Assembly (NCBI GenBank): GCA_945910005.1
Contig: OX246745.1
Coordinates: 42,784,933-42,848,932, forward strand
Direction of reading: 5' to 3'
From: Isoperla grammatica
Lineage: Eukaryota > Arthropoda > Insecta > Plecoptera > Perlodidae
DNA: 64,000 bases
Part shown: positions 48,301-60,572 of the stretch, in pieces
Numbering within the stretch: position 1 is the stretch's first letter
How the letters are laid out: every line of letters begins with the position of its first letter
The notes under the pieces: model-generated
Databases searched by the model: none
What the model was told of the DNA's origin: nothing
What the model saw: the letters and a program-made list of their open reading frames with translations, nothing else
Position numbers and translations under genes: made by a program

Positions 48301-50548
48301 TATCTACGGCAAATGCACTGATCTGTCTTTTAGACACGTGTTCCACTACATCAATTATCCTAATAGTAACAGCAGATCCTGATGAGAGAGACGTATTTCA
48401 AACATCACGCACATTTCTACTGTCTAGTCACAATCCAATCAATGTATCGTTATGTCCATTCGTTCATAAGTGAAACAAATCAGCAATGATTTGGGTAACA
48501 AGGTAGACTTGAGGTTTCTCAATTTGACAATCCCCTACTGCTACATCGCCATGTGCCCCCCCCCCCCCCCCCGCTTCCCCTGGGACAACCTGACAAAATC
48601 GTATCATATTCATTATTATCATACTATTTATAATGTCATATTTGTTATGCTTTGCGGTGGTCACATAATGTAGTGGAGCATCAAACTATGTCCTGCACTC
48701 TATGTGGAGAAGGTTTGGCCGTCATACTCTGCAACAGGTACTCGATCAACGTTCACAAGACTGTGAAATGCCGCCCTGAGAGTAGGACGGACCGGACGTG
48801 CAGGGTCGGGTCGGCACTTCCGTTCCTCTGTGAGAGTAATCAAGATGGCTGCATGCGACAGAGCGCACTTCCGGCTACACCACCGAAACCACCTGTTGTC
48901 AGACTTCTGCAGGGTGCCACAACAATCGGCAGGTCATACAACCGTACAAGGAGACAAATCAAATGCATTCATTCACTTCACTTCAGCGAAAGAACTTATC
49001 AATTCCGCGACAATCGAATTGTGCTTGTTGAAAGTGTGTAGGCCTACTGTACTTTCGAGTGTGGTTTTGACATCCCTGGATTATAGGTTGTTACTCAGAC
49101 TAATCTGATAGCAGTTAACCGCAAAGTAGTACTTCCACAGGAACATTAGGATTCGTCCATGCAACGAAAGCCTCGACGCTACATGATGCCGGGATGACGG
49201 TCCCTAGGCAAGATTCCGTGGCGTTTCTTTCCAAATCGGAATAAGGCAGCACGTTTTGCTATCACGGGAATTACATGGCCGGTTCATCTGATCGAGGTAA
49301 AAAAAAAGTAGTCATTCAAGAAGGTAAATTTATTTGTTGCGTGACCTGTGCGGCGGTTTTTGTAGCGCGGTCGTGATTCGCGACCACAATTTGTACGAAA
49401 ATGAAAACCTTGCAGCGGGCACCAGACCAGTGCTTAGCAGTGCTTATAGCCTTCGCCTTGTTACTTCTAGTGGAACTGGAGCGAGCATGCTGACTAAATT
49501 ATGCACTTCCTCCAAGTAAACTTATTTCCCTTTGGTTTTCAAAAACAGCCACATCCTCAATCCCTCAATCCCCAATCAATGCTTTAATCGGGTAGCCTAG
49601 TCAGTGAGTCACGCCGACAATCAATGCTAAATCAGTGTACGTCCGTGTAGAAGTCATGCGAACTGATAAATCAAGATCAATTGACTTGGGAGTACTACCA
49701 AGGCCGTCTAGAAGGCCCCGGTACTACCCCAAATTATTTCCCAACTGCAATACAGCCACAGCACAGGTCTGTGTTTTAAATTGTGAAGCAAGCCTGCCTT
49801 GTTAATTGTATATACAATACAACTGTCACCAAAACCCATTGAAATACACACACGTCACACTAACAGCTGGCTAGTATAATTACAACCACTTTGATAAAAT
49901 CACAAAATGTAGACCTTGATCGCCACAGAAATACTTGACGCTTCAATCAGCTGTGTGAGAAATCACCTGAGCTGTATAAGGGAAAAGTTGTTGTCGCATG
50001 ATCGGAATAAACATCTTCAATGTATTCTTCAGTCCATAGGTCTGTTCGTTCTGTAGTAGCAGTTGCACTGCAGGAGGCGAGTTGGAGCAAAGGTATATGA
50101 CGTCATAGAAGTTGGTAGCACATTGGAGTAGTTTATAAAAACGAACGGTTTTGTAGCAGATTTTGTTGCGCGGCAAATTAATTCTCAATTACCTTGAGAT
50201 ACCAGCATCAACCTAGAGCTACTGAATAGAATATTCCATAGAATAATAGTATTAAAATGTCCCTGCAGGCCAAGTATCACACTATTTTACTCGAAAGGCG
50301 AGAGTAATTGTTATTTACAGTAGGGCCTAGGCCTAGACCTAGGCCAACTCATTGGTGAGAGGTTCGGGACAATCCACTAGGCCTAGAGTGTAGAAAACAC
50401 TATTTATATAAATTTAAAATGTATACTAAGCATAAAACTCATTTGGACTATCAAATATGTAATGGCCATCCACTATTTCTGGGCCTTTCTCTCCACAAGC
50501 AATCTTGCACACTTCTCCATCCATAATTACGCGCCTTTTTGCAACCTG
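48301..50548. other. Mostly single-copy DNA, possible promoter near 48.8 kb
   Basis: A C tract lies at ~48556. Around 48815-48880, two ACTTCCG (ETS-like) sites flank CAAGATGGCTGC (YY1-like) in a locally GC-richer, CpG-containing block. This combination is typical of animal core promoters and translation starts. The frame from that ATG (MAACDRAHFRLHHR...) runs to 49108 without a recognised domain. Elsewhere nothing was recognised. Confidence 0.25.
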
Positions 50549-50608
50549 CTACAACTTTACTGAAAGCGCTCCACCTCTCGAGTAGGAGCACTTTCAGTAG
50601 AGTTGTAG
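50549..50608. repeat. Perfect-stem hairpin, 24-bp arms
   Basis: The left arm (50549-50572) starts CTACAACTTTACTGAAAG. The right arm (50585-50608) is its reverse complement with two mismatches, around a 12-base loop. Nearby CGAACGCTTTTGTAGTA-like strings recur at 50628, 50684 and 50145, suggesting a degenerate repeat family. Confidence 0.8.
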
Positions 50609-50872
50609 CAGCTACCATTTCGTAATCGAACACTTTTGTAGTAGCGCCAACTTACTACCAAAGCGCCTGCTCCCACAGAACGAACGCTTTTGTAGTACTG
50701 TCGCACATTGTAGTAGACAGAACGAACAGACCACATGACTATAATGATCGCTTCATTTACTGTAGCGATCATCACGGCTGTACAGTGGAATGGACAATAT
50801 CAGTGTCTACCCAGTCACCTAAAGTACGATAGTACGCGAGGGGCAGTGGGAGTTCATTTCATAGACTAAAAA

Positions 50873-51561
50873 TTGTCGCACTCGAGCGAGCGTCTCCATT
50901 CTTCTTTCATGGCACTCGTTCTGTTTTTTTGTTTTTTTTTGTTTTTTTGGGGTCTCACGATAGAACGGTCGGACGGAAAATCCGATCAAGTTGAAATTTT
51001 GACCATCCAAAAGCCTGAATGCTGGAATGAACGCCATTAGTTTTGTGGCAAAATCGTTCGAAAAGTTATACAGTACCACAAAAGTTACTGAACCATATTT
51101 TTCTAAAACAAAATAGCGGATAAATGTGAGATAGCCGTATTTTGTCCAGTCACGAATATGTTAATTTTATTGCAATCTAATAATTATTGGCAAAGTTACA
51201 CAATAGTTACTATAAAATATATTTCTGAAACACAATAACGGCAAAATGTGAGGTGGCTATACTATTGTACATTTATGTCCGGTCACGAATATGCTATTTC
51301 GATTGCAACCCGATCAGTATTGTAGGTACAAATTACATTTGTAAAGTGTCGTAACCATGGCAACGTAATAAGCAACAGGTAAAACCAAAGCTCTTTGAAA
51401 ATAGTTCCAGCATTTTGATTGCTGAAAGTTGCTCTTCCTTGAGGTACTTGGAAGGCTGTGTGTGCATTGGTTGACTGTTGTCGATGGCGGTAACTTTGAA
51501 AATTGGTGTGCAAACGTATCCATGCTCGCTTATCAACGCGTCACACAGAGCGTTTTCGTAG
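50873..51561 (+). mobile_element. Helitron-like 0.7-kb element, older copy
   Basis: Aligns with the 54287-55046 copy over its length. The 5' end is degraded (TTGTCGCACTCGAGCGAGCG), followed by a T-rich tract. Next come TCCGATCAAGTTGAAATTTT and ACACAATAGTTACT-type blocks. The 3' end is GCTCGCTTATCAACGCG, ACAGAGCGTTTTC, then GTAG in place of CTAG. The flanks are A and T. The AACGC/GCGTT stem is retained. Confidence 0.7.
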
Positions 51562-52324
51562 TGTTTATCAAATTTAATGCCATCTCCCCCTTTAAAGGAA
51601 TACTGACCCGCTAATAAAAATATATTACCGATAAAGTCCAATTTAGTCAATAGTCAAGAATTTAGGGAGTAAAAATAAGACAATAATGCCAACCATGGGT
51701 CGGGGGAAAATGTAGTAGTAAAAAAGCAGTGCAAGAACGGTCGGTATGTAGGTAGCCCAGTCATTGAAAAGAAGGCAAGCTCAGATATCCAGGTAAATCT
51801 GAGACCCTTTCGCCAAGAGAGGGGAAGTATGTCATCTCACTCACGGGCCTCCCCCACTCCCACACCTGTTGGGGCATTTCACTAGAAATCGAGCATTTCT
51901 TGAAATCATTCACCCATGGGTAAAGTTGCAGGTAAACATCTTGCCGTTGTCGTAGAGACTGGGGTTACAAACAAATTATGTTTGTACAATCTCATGTCCA
52001 AATGGCAAATAATGCTTGAATTGTAATTTAAAAAACTGATGTGTCACTATCATGCAATGGTGTGGTGATAAGAATATGTCGTATAAACACTGCTCGCGAC
52101 GATGTAACATCAGAATGCGCTGTGGATTTGACAACATGCATTGCCCGATACTAAGTTTAGTTAGTCTTGTGATTGCAATGTATAAAATTGATTGACTAAT
52201 GTTCGTATATTTCGTTTTATTTATCCATTTCTTTATTCATCCATGTATTAGTTTAGTAATATCTTTAAAATAACATTAAATCTAATAATGGTGTAACGTT
52301 CCAATAATATTAGTAATGGGCCAA
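51562..52324. other. Intergenic DNA
   Basis: No gene or element recognised. Confidence 0.3.
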
Positions 52325-52410
52325 CATAAATGGTCCAGTGCGTAGCACGCGGTGACACGAGACTCTGATTCGGGAGGACGCCGGTTCTATACCATCTACC
52401 GTGTGAACGA
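52325..52410 (+). mobile_element. tRNA-derived SINE fragment
   Basis: CCAGTGCGTAGCACGCGG, GAGACTCTGATTCGGGAGG and CGCCGGTTCTATACC match the head of the copy at 53961. The B-box carries a T for G change. The body is mostly lost. Confidence 0.65.
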
Positions 52411-53238
52411 TTGTGAACGATAATATGAACAGGTTCACAAAGACTAGTTTTATTGCAAAATTACTCGTTTTATCATGATTGACGGAGTAAAACATGTTTC
52501 TTTGAAATTTTGAAGTACTATAGCACCCGCCGCCCCCCTCGCCTAACCAATATTTAGGAAGCTTTATTCTAACATACTAATGTCACGCTATTAATAAATG
52601 GGACGTTTACAATTAATTATCAAACACATTTTAAATACACAGAAAATATGGTAATTGTAATGTGTAAGACACAACCACCAAGAATAAAAACTAAATTAAT
52701 TGCAATGAAAGACAAATAACTGACAGTCATCAATATAAAACTGAAAACACTAGAGACAATGTATTCAACGTTCCAACACAAAAAGCGGTCGTATGTTTAA
52801 CATTTTCGGCACCACTGCGTAGGAAAACAAATGACAATTCACTGACTATATTATAAAAAAATGTTCATAACTCCATAAATTATATGGAATAAATCCAGCA
52901 TCCACACAGTATCCATACAGGTCTAGTTCGGTGTTGCAAATATCGTACACACTAATGGGGCCACTTATTCTTCGTTTGTGTACACGATACACCACGACAT
53001 CACGGATATCACGGGCTGTTACACAAAAAATCCCACTTCCACTTTGAGCTGGCCCATATAACTGTATCCGAGAGACCACTATAATAATTAATTACAATAT
53101 TGAATAAAATTACATGAAATTCGTCAGCTCAATTACCAAGCTCAGTAGTGGACAAAGCGTTCGAAATATTTCGTTGAAACTGCGCTCATAACACTCGTCT
53201 GCATTAAACTTGTGCCAACAATGAAATCAACAACAATC
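52411..53238. other. Intergenic DNA
   Basis: No gene or element recognised. A minus frame of 77 codons (52846-53079) has no family resemblance. Confidence 0.3.
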
Positions 53239-53887
53239 ATGGGACGAGACACATTCAAGTAATGACGGTGAGACATAGTTCGTTTGTAATAAAACAGGGG
53301 TATTCATGGGACGAGACACATTCAAGTAACGACGGTGAGACATAGTTCGTTTGCAATAAAACAGGGGTATTCATGGGACGAGACACATTCAAGTAACGAC
53401 GGTGAGACACAGTTCGTTTGTAATAAAACAGGGGTATTCATGGGACGAGACACATTCAAGTAACGACGGTGAGACACAGTTCGTTTGTAATAAAACAGGG
53501 GTATTCATGGGACGAGACACATTCAAGTAACGACGGTGAGACACAGTTCGTTTGTAATAAAACAGGGGTATTCATGGGACAAGACACATTCAAGTAACGA
53601 CGGTGAGACACAGTTCGTTTGTAATAAAACAGGGGTATTCATGGGACGAGACACATTCAAGTAACGACGGTGAGACACAGTTCGTTTGTAATAAAACAGG
53701 GGTATTCATGGGACGAGACACATTCAAGTAACGACGGTGAGACACAGTTCGTTTGTAATAAAACAGGGGTATTCATGGGACGAGACACATTCAAGTAACG
53801 ACGGTGAGACACAGTTCGTTTGTAATAAAACAGGGGTATTCATGGGACGAGACACATTCAAGTAACGACGGTGAGACACAGTTCGTT
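53239..53887. repeat. 67-bp tandem repeat (~9.7 copies)
   Basis: The unit begins ATGGGACGAGACACATTCAA, then GTAACGACGGTGAGACACAG, and ends TTCGTTTGTAATAAAACAGG then GGTATTC. Copies are almost identical. The first two differ by GTAATGACGG and ACATAG. Confidence 0.97.
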
Positions 53888-53960
53888 CATCAAACCCACA
53901 AACTCCCGAATTTGAGTCTCGTATACTTTTACTACACAGCCAATATCGTTATATACTAAC

Positions 53961-54224
53961 AGATATTGCTCAGTGCGTAGCACACGAAGCTCTGATTTGG
54001 GAGGTCGCCGGTTCGATACCAGCTGCCGGCAAATCCAAACCGTAGAGTTTTCCCGAGGTTGTCATAAGTCACAAAAGCCTATGCTGGGACTAACAGCGTT
54101 CGTATATTCCTCCCCACTTATCCAAATGCCACAATACTAACTAGTCACCTGAAGACGGGGAAGTTCTCCTTGGGTAGGTTTTCTACAAAAACCTACGAAC
54201 AACAACAACAACAATAACAACAAA

Positions 54225-54286
<62 letters not shown>
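53961..54286 (+). mobile_element. tRNA-derived SINE with (AAT)n tail
   Basis: The head is GCTCAGTGCGTAGCACACG (A-box side), then GGTCGCCGGTTCGATACC (B-box) and CTGCCGGC. The body is TTTTCCCGAGGTTGTC, TATGCTGGGACTAACAGC, CCCCACTTATCCAAATGCC. The 3' part is ACCTGAAGACGGGGAAGTTC, GGTAGGTTTTCTACAAAAAC, then an (AAC)n/(AAT)n tail at 54198-54286. This copy shows the origin of the 35-bp satellite head. The tail was later hit by the Helitron-like element at 54287. Confidence 0.85.
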
Positions 54287-54287
<1 letters not shown>

Positions 54288-55046
54288 TAAGCGAGCGAAG
54301 CGAGCGTTTCCACTTGACTCTTCTGGCACTTCGTTCTGGTTTTTTGTTTGTTTGTTTGTTTTTTTTGTTTTTTTTTTTTTTTATGTCCGTCGATAGCGGT
54401 CGAACGGAAAGTCCGATCAACTTGAAATTTGGATCATCCACAAGCCTCGATGTGGATTGAATGTGTAGGCCTATAGTTTTGAGGCAAATCGTTCGAAAAG
54501 TTACAAAGTTACACCATAGTTACTGCAAAATATTTTTCTGAAACAAAATGGCGGCAAAATGTGAGATAGCCAGATTTTTCTACAGATTTTTCCGGTCACG
54601 AATATGTTAATGTAATGGCGATCTGATAAATATTGGCAAAGTTACACAAAAGTTACTCGAAAATATTTTTCTAAAACGCAGTAACGGCAAAATGTGAGGT
54701 GGCTATCTGATAGTAAATTTTTGTCCGGTTACGAATATACTAATGTAAACGCGATCCGATACGTATAAGAGGCAGAAATTACATTTCTATTGCTGTCAAT
54801 AACTGTTAGTAACGGTGGCGGACCGCGGCGAAAACATGACAGCGAAAATTCTTAGCAACGCACATTGCACTGCATTCAACAATATCGGGAAGTATAATAG
54901 CTATGGAAATTAGAAACATTTTTGAAATGCGCATTCTTGAATTGTTGTTAATTGTTGTTTGTATTAGCATTGAAATCTTTTCGCCAGAAAGTTCGTAGAT
55001 ATTGACGCGCTCGCTTATCAACGCGTCAAACAGAGCGTTTTCCTAG
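54287..55046 (+). mobile_element. Helitron-like 0.7-kb element, intact ends
   Basis: The 760-bp element has 5' end TTAAGCGAGCGAAGCGAGCG, then a T/TTTG-rich tract, then CCGATCAACTTGAAATTTGG. The 3' end is CGCTCGCTTATCAACGCG, AACAGAGCGTTTTCCTAG. AACGC and GCGTT can pair upstream of CTAG, and 5' AAGCGAGC is the inverse of 3' GCTCGCTT. It lies inside an (AAT)n tract that continues on the right (TAATAATAG), between A and T and without a duplication. Ends and architecture parallel the 1.4-kb family at 1-11468. It contains several MAR-like ACAAAATGGCGGCAAAATG blocks but no coding frame. Confidence 0.75.
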
Positions 55047-55235
55047 TAATAATAGAAATACTAATAATAATAATAAAAATAATAATAATAACAATACAAC
55101 AATGATAACAATAATGATGATAATAATAATCAAAATAATAAGACCTATACCATTTTACTGGTAGTAGCAGTTTAGTTTAACCGTCATAATATATCAAATG
55201 ATGTTATGGCATGTTATAACTGAACAGGGTATAGA

Positions 55236-57084
55236 CAGTGGCGTAGCGGAAGGCCCCGCAAACCCCGCAAGGCGGGGGGGCCCCCGCGAAGCGGGGGCCC
55301 CCGATGATATAGATTGTGTATTATGAAAATTTCAAATAAGACAACAAATCAATTAAAATGTATTTTAAATAAAAATACAAAATTTGCGCCCTCCCCCCCC
55401 CCCCCCCCACACAAAAAAATAAATAAAAACTAAATACGGAAAATGTTGTATCAGCCAGGAAATCAGTCACAGGTCTCAAGAATATTCACACAACTGTCAA
55501 TTTGAATATCATAGGCTATTCATTATAAAGAAGACAAGACACCATTGAATTCTCTAGACAACCAACAATTCCTTTTTTGACGACGAAATATTTAGACGCT
55601 ATAGCGAGCCAAGTCATAAACGGATGGCTGCAGCTAAAAGGGTGATTGTGAGGGGATCGGTAGTGGGTAGCCATTTGGCATTTGGTCTGTGTTGGATTGT
55701 ATGCGAAATAAGTGCTTATGAATAAAATTAATATTTAGTTCCAATTCATGTTGAATGGTCTGTCTTTAACCACTACGGGCGGTGTGCTCCCTAAATTACA
55801 CGATGCAATAAATATGACAGCAATGACTGTAAAGTGTAAACATTCGAGGACGGGACGGGGCCAGTCTTGCTCTCAAATTCTAAATTTTTGGGATCGTTCA
55901 CGATTTTATACCGGATGTATGGGTTAGCAAAATGCACTTGTGTTGTAAAACTAACAGTCTGATGTCACCGACAATTCCAATGAACCTTAAAATTTACCCT
56001 TACCCCCACCAACAATAAACTTTGTTTTGTAGCTAGTTTCCACCCTTTACACAAAATTATTTCAGAGGTCAGTTTTCTCTTGGACTCCATCACTGATAGA
56101 GGCATATCTCAGCGTGGGAGTGAGACTGTAGATGATACGATTAATAAAGTGGTGTCAAATATGGTGCTGGATCGGATGTGTTGATAACAGTGCGCAAAGT
56201 TTACATTCTTATTGTGAATTGAGTGAAATCGTAGTAGTTTTGTGAATATGTGTTGAATGTTCTCTTCTGTGTGGAGTCACGAAGGGTTATGTTAGGTGTT
56301 TCTATTTTATTATTCTGTTACTTTGTTATTTGTTAATATATATATTATTTACAATGAGTGGTAGAACTTATAAAAGTGCCCGTGACTGCAGCGGGTGCCG
56401 AAAGATCTTTTTCTAAATTAAAATTAATTAAAAACTTTTTGCGAAGCTCAATGAGTAAGAATCGACTCAGTGGTTTGGCATTGCTCAGTATCGAGGGTGA
56501 AAGAACACGAAAGTTAAACATAGATACATTGTTCGACGAGTTCGCGGACGCTAACGCACGCCGAAAAGCTCGATTTGCCAGACAATAATACACTAAAAGC
56601 CTAAACGGCTAGGAAACGTTGCAGAATTGCAGTTGGAGGATCAAAACGTAGGTTATTTGATTTATCAATACCTACTTAAAATTTATCATAATTGTTGTTG
56701 TTGTTGATGATATAATAATATGTTATTATGGTTAAGTAGATAAATGTATAGGCCTACTATTACGTCGCATGGAAGTGGTGGATATGGGGGGGGGAGGGGT
56801 TGAAAATAAGATCAAACGTTAATATGTTGCCATGTATGCTGTGAATTGTAACTCGACATGACGACAAAACAAATTGACGCACACTAACTACATTGTTTCG
56901 GTATTACATTCAGCCCACCACTTTTTCCTAAAACGCACCAAATGCACTCTAAAAACGTGCTTTCAAAATTTTTCGCCTGCGGCACTTTTCATGGGCTCCG
57001 CCCCCCATACCCCCCGTGCTTGATCCTACCATGTCCAATGGCCAATGTCGCGGGGGGGCCCCCGACTTCTGCGCTACGCCACTG
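55236..57084 (+). mobile_element. hAT element with C-terminal transposase exon, TSD GGTATAGA
   Basis: The 1849-bp element begins CAGTGGCGTAGCGGAAGG and ends CTTCTGCGCTACGCCACTG. Exact GGTATAGA duplications flank it (55228-55235 and 57085-57092). GC palindromes lie just inside both ends (GGGGGCCCCCGCGAAGCGGG near 55280; GGGCTCCGCCCCCC near 56992). It keeps one transposase exon (56358-56588). The catalytic region is missing, so it cannot act on its own. Confidence 0.96.
56358..56590 (+). pseudogene. hAT transposase C-terminal dimerisation exon (relic)
   Basis: About 76 codons end at TAA (56587-56589). They carry VTAAGAERSFSKLKLIKNFL followed by RSSM, KNRLSGLALLSIEGE and a basic C-terminus FADANARRKARF. 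AERSFS-LK-IK-LRSSM-RL--LALLSIE is the hallmark of the hAT C-terminal dimerisation region (Dimer_Tnp_hAT). Full hAT transposases are 500-800 aa, so this is only the last exon. Upstream pieces with the DDE/RNase H-like residues are not visible between 55236 and 56350. The intact frame suggests recent activity of the parental element. The start codon given is arbitrary because the exon is entered by splicing. Confidence 0.9.
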
Positions 57085-57092
57085 GGTATAGA

Positions 57093-57659
57093 CATTAATT
57101 AAATATATAAATAGATCACGTCTGTTGATTTCCAGTTGGTTCCAGCACAGATAACTAATTAGTTATCTATGGTTCCAGGTTCGAACCATGGTTTGGGTAT
57201 AGATGTCATGTCGTTTTTGCATCTTCATAAATCGCCCGTCATCGTCTCGATTAGCGATGATGATGATATTTTGGCTTTGCGTCTCATATGTATGCAACGG
57301 TACTAATAAAGACGTTGATTGGGTGATTATAAAGATTAGAAACAATATATGACATCCATGACCGAGCCATGATTACATACAATACAACGACCGCGGTTTA
57401 GGAGACTCGTACGTAATCGACCGCGGCTAAGTACGCTGGCATTATTGCCAAATTAAAATACATAAAGTCAAATAATCATCGTCGTGAAATTATATATAGG
57501 CCTATATAAAAAAAAAAAAAAATGGCAAATATGAATTCTGCCCAACTCTGTGATCTACGAATAAATAATCGACCCCCAAAATATCTGAAAAGCGAGCGAG
57601 TCGCTCCAACCAACGGACCGTGAAATGCGGAGGGTCGTGCTACCTGCCAGCTAACAAAG
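57093..57659. other. Intergenic DNA
   Basis: No gene or element recognised. One TAGGCCTA lies at 57497. Confidence 0.3.
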
Positions 57660-58150
57660 ACGACTCGCCAGACCTTACCTCCCCTCTTCTCGCGCTTAAC
57701 ATTTCAGTTTTACGGAGAGTTGTGTTTTCTGTTAGCCAAGATCATGCAATCACTTGTAATTTCAAACCGCATTAGCTGTGCTTTAAGAAAATACACCAAA
57801 TATGACTTGTATTGTATCTTTCATAACCACTACTACCATTCTACCTTTGTACCGTTCATCTACCTCTTTTCAAACTTCCGCCAGTACTGGCCAAACTTTG
57901 TGTAATTATGAGGAAATATTTATTTTTATGCATAATTTGTGATTTTTTTTATCTCTAAATTTAATGACGGAATTGATAAAGTGTATAGAAGGAATACAAG
58001 ATACAAGCGTGCTTTATGTTCATGTTTTTTTTTCTTTCAACAGTTCAATCATTTAAGCATGCAAAAATTGAAGAGCCGTGTAACTTCATTGACACTGAAA
58101 TGCCTGCAAATGCCTGTCTGGTGTTTTTGTAGTAGAAATGTCTGCTGTGT
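57660..58150 (+). repeat. Dispersed repeat, copy 2 (paired with 29953-30400)
   Basis: Same block order as copy 1, including TTGTGTTTTCTGTTAGCC, GTACTGGCCAAACTTTGTG, TAATTATGAGGAAATATTTA and TGCCTGCAAATGCCTG. The orientation is the same. The class is unknown. Confidence 0.6.
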
Positions 58151-59449
58151 ATAGGGCGCACATCGTATTGCCCCATTCCTACAAGAGAATACATGGGTAG
58201 TTAGGAAGGTATGTCAAGAGAGTCTTCAACGTATTTCTCAGGTAGAGTCGCATCGATGTATCAAGCAATGTGCTATGGTCATTCATAGCTGTACAATTGT
58301 CAGACCTGCTAACTGTCCGCTTGCTGCATAGAGTGGACTGACCTTGCTTGGAATATCTGCCAATATACGCGCAAGTATACGGTTGTTTTAGGGGAACTTT
58401 GTGGGCTGCCATCTTGCAGTTTGACGCCATTCAAGTGCTGCTGCAAACTAATTCCACACTACTATTATTATTGTTTGGAATCGTATCACAGCCAACTATT
58501 TGACATGTAAAATCCTGCAAAGGTCTACATTGGGTCGCCACTACAATACCAGATGTGGTGAACACTTGACTAATCCATGACGACACCACCTTGCTAGATA
58601 CATTTGCAACAGAAGAAACAAGACATCATTTATGTTTACCTCCTGGAACGAAACGAATCGTAAACGTTGAAAGGACTCGTTCCGACGTTGTATAATGTAT
58701 AGTGTTGACGCGGCCACAATGGAGGCTCTTCGCTCTTGTTTGCATTCCTTGCGCTCTGATCGCGTGCCATAAATCTGTCGCCAAGAACTGGCTGGAAGTA
58801 TCAACTGGTGCCTAAACCAGGCATGTCCACCTTGCGGTCGACTATTGCGGTGGTGAATAACATGTACAAAATACCACCATATTTTGCGTTGTTGATAACA
58901 TTACGACAAACGTAAAAAAAAATTAAAACACTGTCCCGAGTGTAACATTTTACATTTGATGTCGAAAAACAATTTAAAATATGCTGCAGCCTTGCAGATC
59001 ATACAGTTTATTAGAGATTTCTTGACTTTCATAGAAAATGTTAAAATATTAATAACAACAATTAAAAATGTACTAAAATTTATTGGATTGATTTGATTAT
59101 TAATTGTTTTACGGCGTTCTAAACTGCTCGTTCACTCACATCACGTCGGCACTGTAGATATGTATTTTGGCCAAACTATTATTATAAATAAGATAAGATA
59201 AGATAATAAATGGGATGACAGGTGAGACGATATATTCCCGGGGGCCCACTTTGCGGGCAGCGGTCACCACGTTGAGGATCCCACCTCGACCATATCAAGT
59301 GTTATGCCACTATATAGACTATAGACTATACGTATCATCACTATACTTTCAAGGCATTTAGTTTTCCTCAACGAAATTAAAGATAAAATAATAAATAATT
59401 AAAATAATAAAATAATAAAATAATACAAATATAAATCTAAGCCAACGGT
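58151..59449. other. Intergenic DNA
   Basis: Open minus frames at 58179-58430 and 58541-58804 have no recognised family or splice context. A (GATAA)n stretch lies near 59190. Confidence 0.3.
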
Positions 59450-59790
59450 TCAGCCGCGGTCGCTTACACCGAAGTTAAGCAACCTCGGGCTAGGTCAGGA
59501 GGAGGGTGAGTGACCATGCATTCTCCACCGAAACACTAAACAAGTTATCTAAGTTAGTAACCGTTGCCGTTGCTAAGAGCTGATTGGAGGGTTTGAAAGC
59601 TTGTGTAAGAGCTTTGTTCTTCTCGTCAACTGCTCGGCAGTCCAGGTTAGTGGAGGAACCTATATGACTAGTCAAAGTTACACCGTCCTTTCGGATGGGA
59701 CGTAAAGCCGATGGTCTCCGTGGTACTTTTCAACGGGAGTAGGCTCAGTGCCGGTACCAGGCTTCCACTCCTACCTACCTCAACATCAAT
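59450..59790 (+). mobile_element. 5S-rRNA-derived SINE (SINE3 type), copy 2
   Basis: The head is CACCGAAGTTAAGCAACCTC, GGGCTAGGTCAG, GAGGGTGAGTGACCA. The 5S control region is shorter at its 5' end than in copy 1. The body matches copy 1 closely (CTGCTCGGCAGTCCAGG, TCCTTTCGGATGGGACGTAA, GTGCCGGTACCAGGCTTCC). The tail is not clear. Confidence 0.8.
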
Positions 59791-60572
59791 CATCGTATAA
59801 CATGGAATACATTAAATTTGCACTAGTGGGACCTCGGTCTTGTTGCAGATACAGCCTAGACTGAATAATAGTAATAATTCATATTTTCATTATGACAATT
59901 TTAAATTTCATATATAAAGTCCCAAATGAATCAATTCAAGAGGGCCGACGAGTTTTACATGGACGAAGTGTTAACACTTGTTTATCAAAGCGCACAGCAC
60001 AGACACATATTATATATAGGTCCTGTTTCGCTACAGTCTTCTGTCACGAACATTGTTGGTTGCAACTAGAAGAACGTTTTGAACTCCACAGGTGATTCTA
60101 CCTTCTAATTAAAATGTTCTAAGCCATGAATAAAACACAACATATGGAGTATTGCTTCTTGACACGGCCACTTCAGGGCGAGGCAACACACGAATGGGGT
60201 CTTGTAATATTCAGGCATCTCCATCCACCAATCCCATCTGTTACGCATGACCTAAGAAGCTATCAAAACAAACATAAAATGCTTAAATCATTTCATCTTG
60301 ATTCTGTCAGCGATTATACCTTGATTTTTTCTCAGGTTGGATCGCAACGCCATTTAGCTATTCGAGCTTGAAACTTGCTTTAAAAAAAACTGATACCTGA
60401 GAAATGCTTTAAAAAATCCAGTAGCAAAATCTAGCTGCTGAGTGCTGACACGTCAGTGATGAAATGAGCGAATAATTATGTTTGGTCAAGTCTCCAAACA
60501 TGCCACACTCACACGCACGTTGGTCGGGTTTCTAACCATGGCTATCCAGAGACCTATCAACATGGATGGCAT
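59791..60572. other. Intergenic DNA
   Basis: No gene or element recognised. Confidence 0.3.

Noticed and set aside
48652..49041. THAP- or zinc-finger-like reading of the 129-codon frame (CIHSLHF near its end)
   Set aside because: Cysteine and histidine spacing does not fit C2CH or C2H2 patterns, and no upstream domain parts are visible.
56345..56593. Minus-strand 82-codon frame
   Set aside because: Shadow of the hAT C-terminal exon on the opposite strand.
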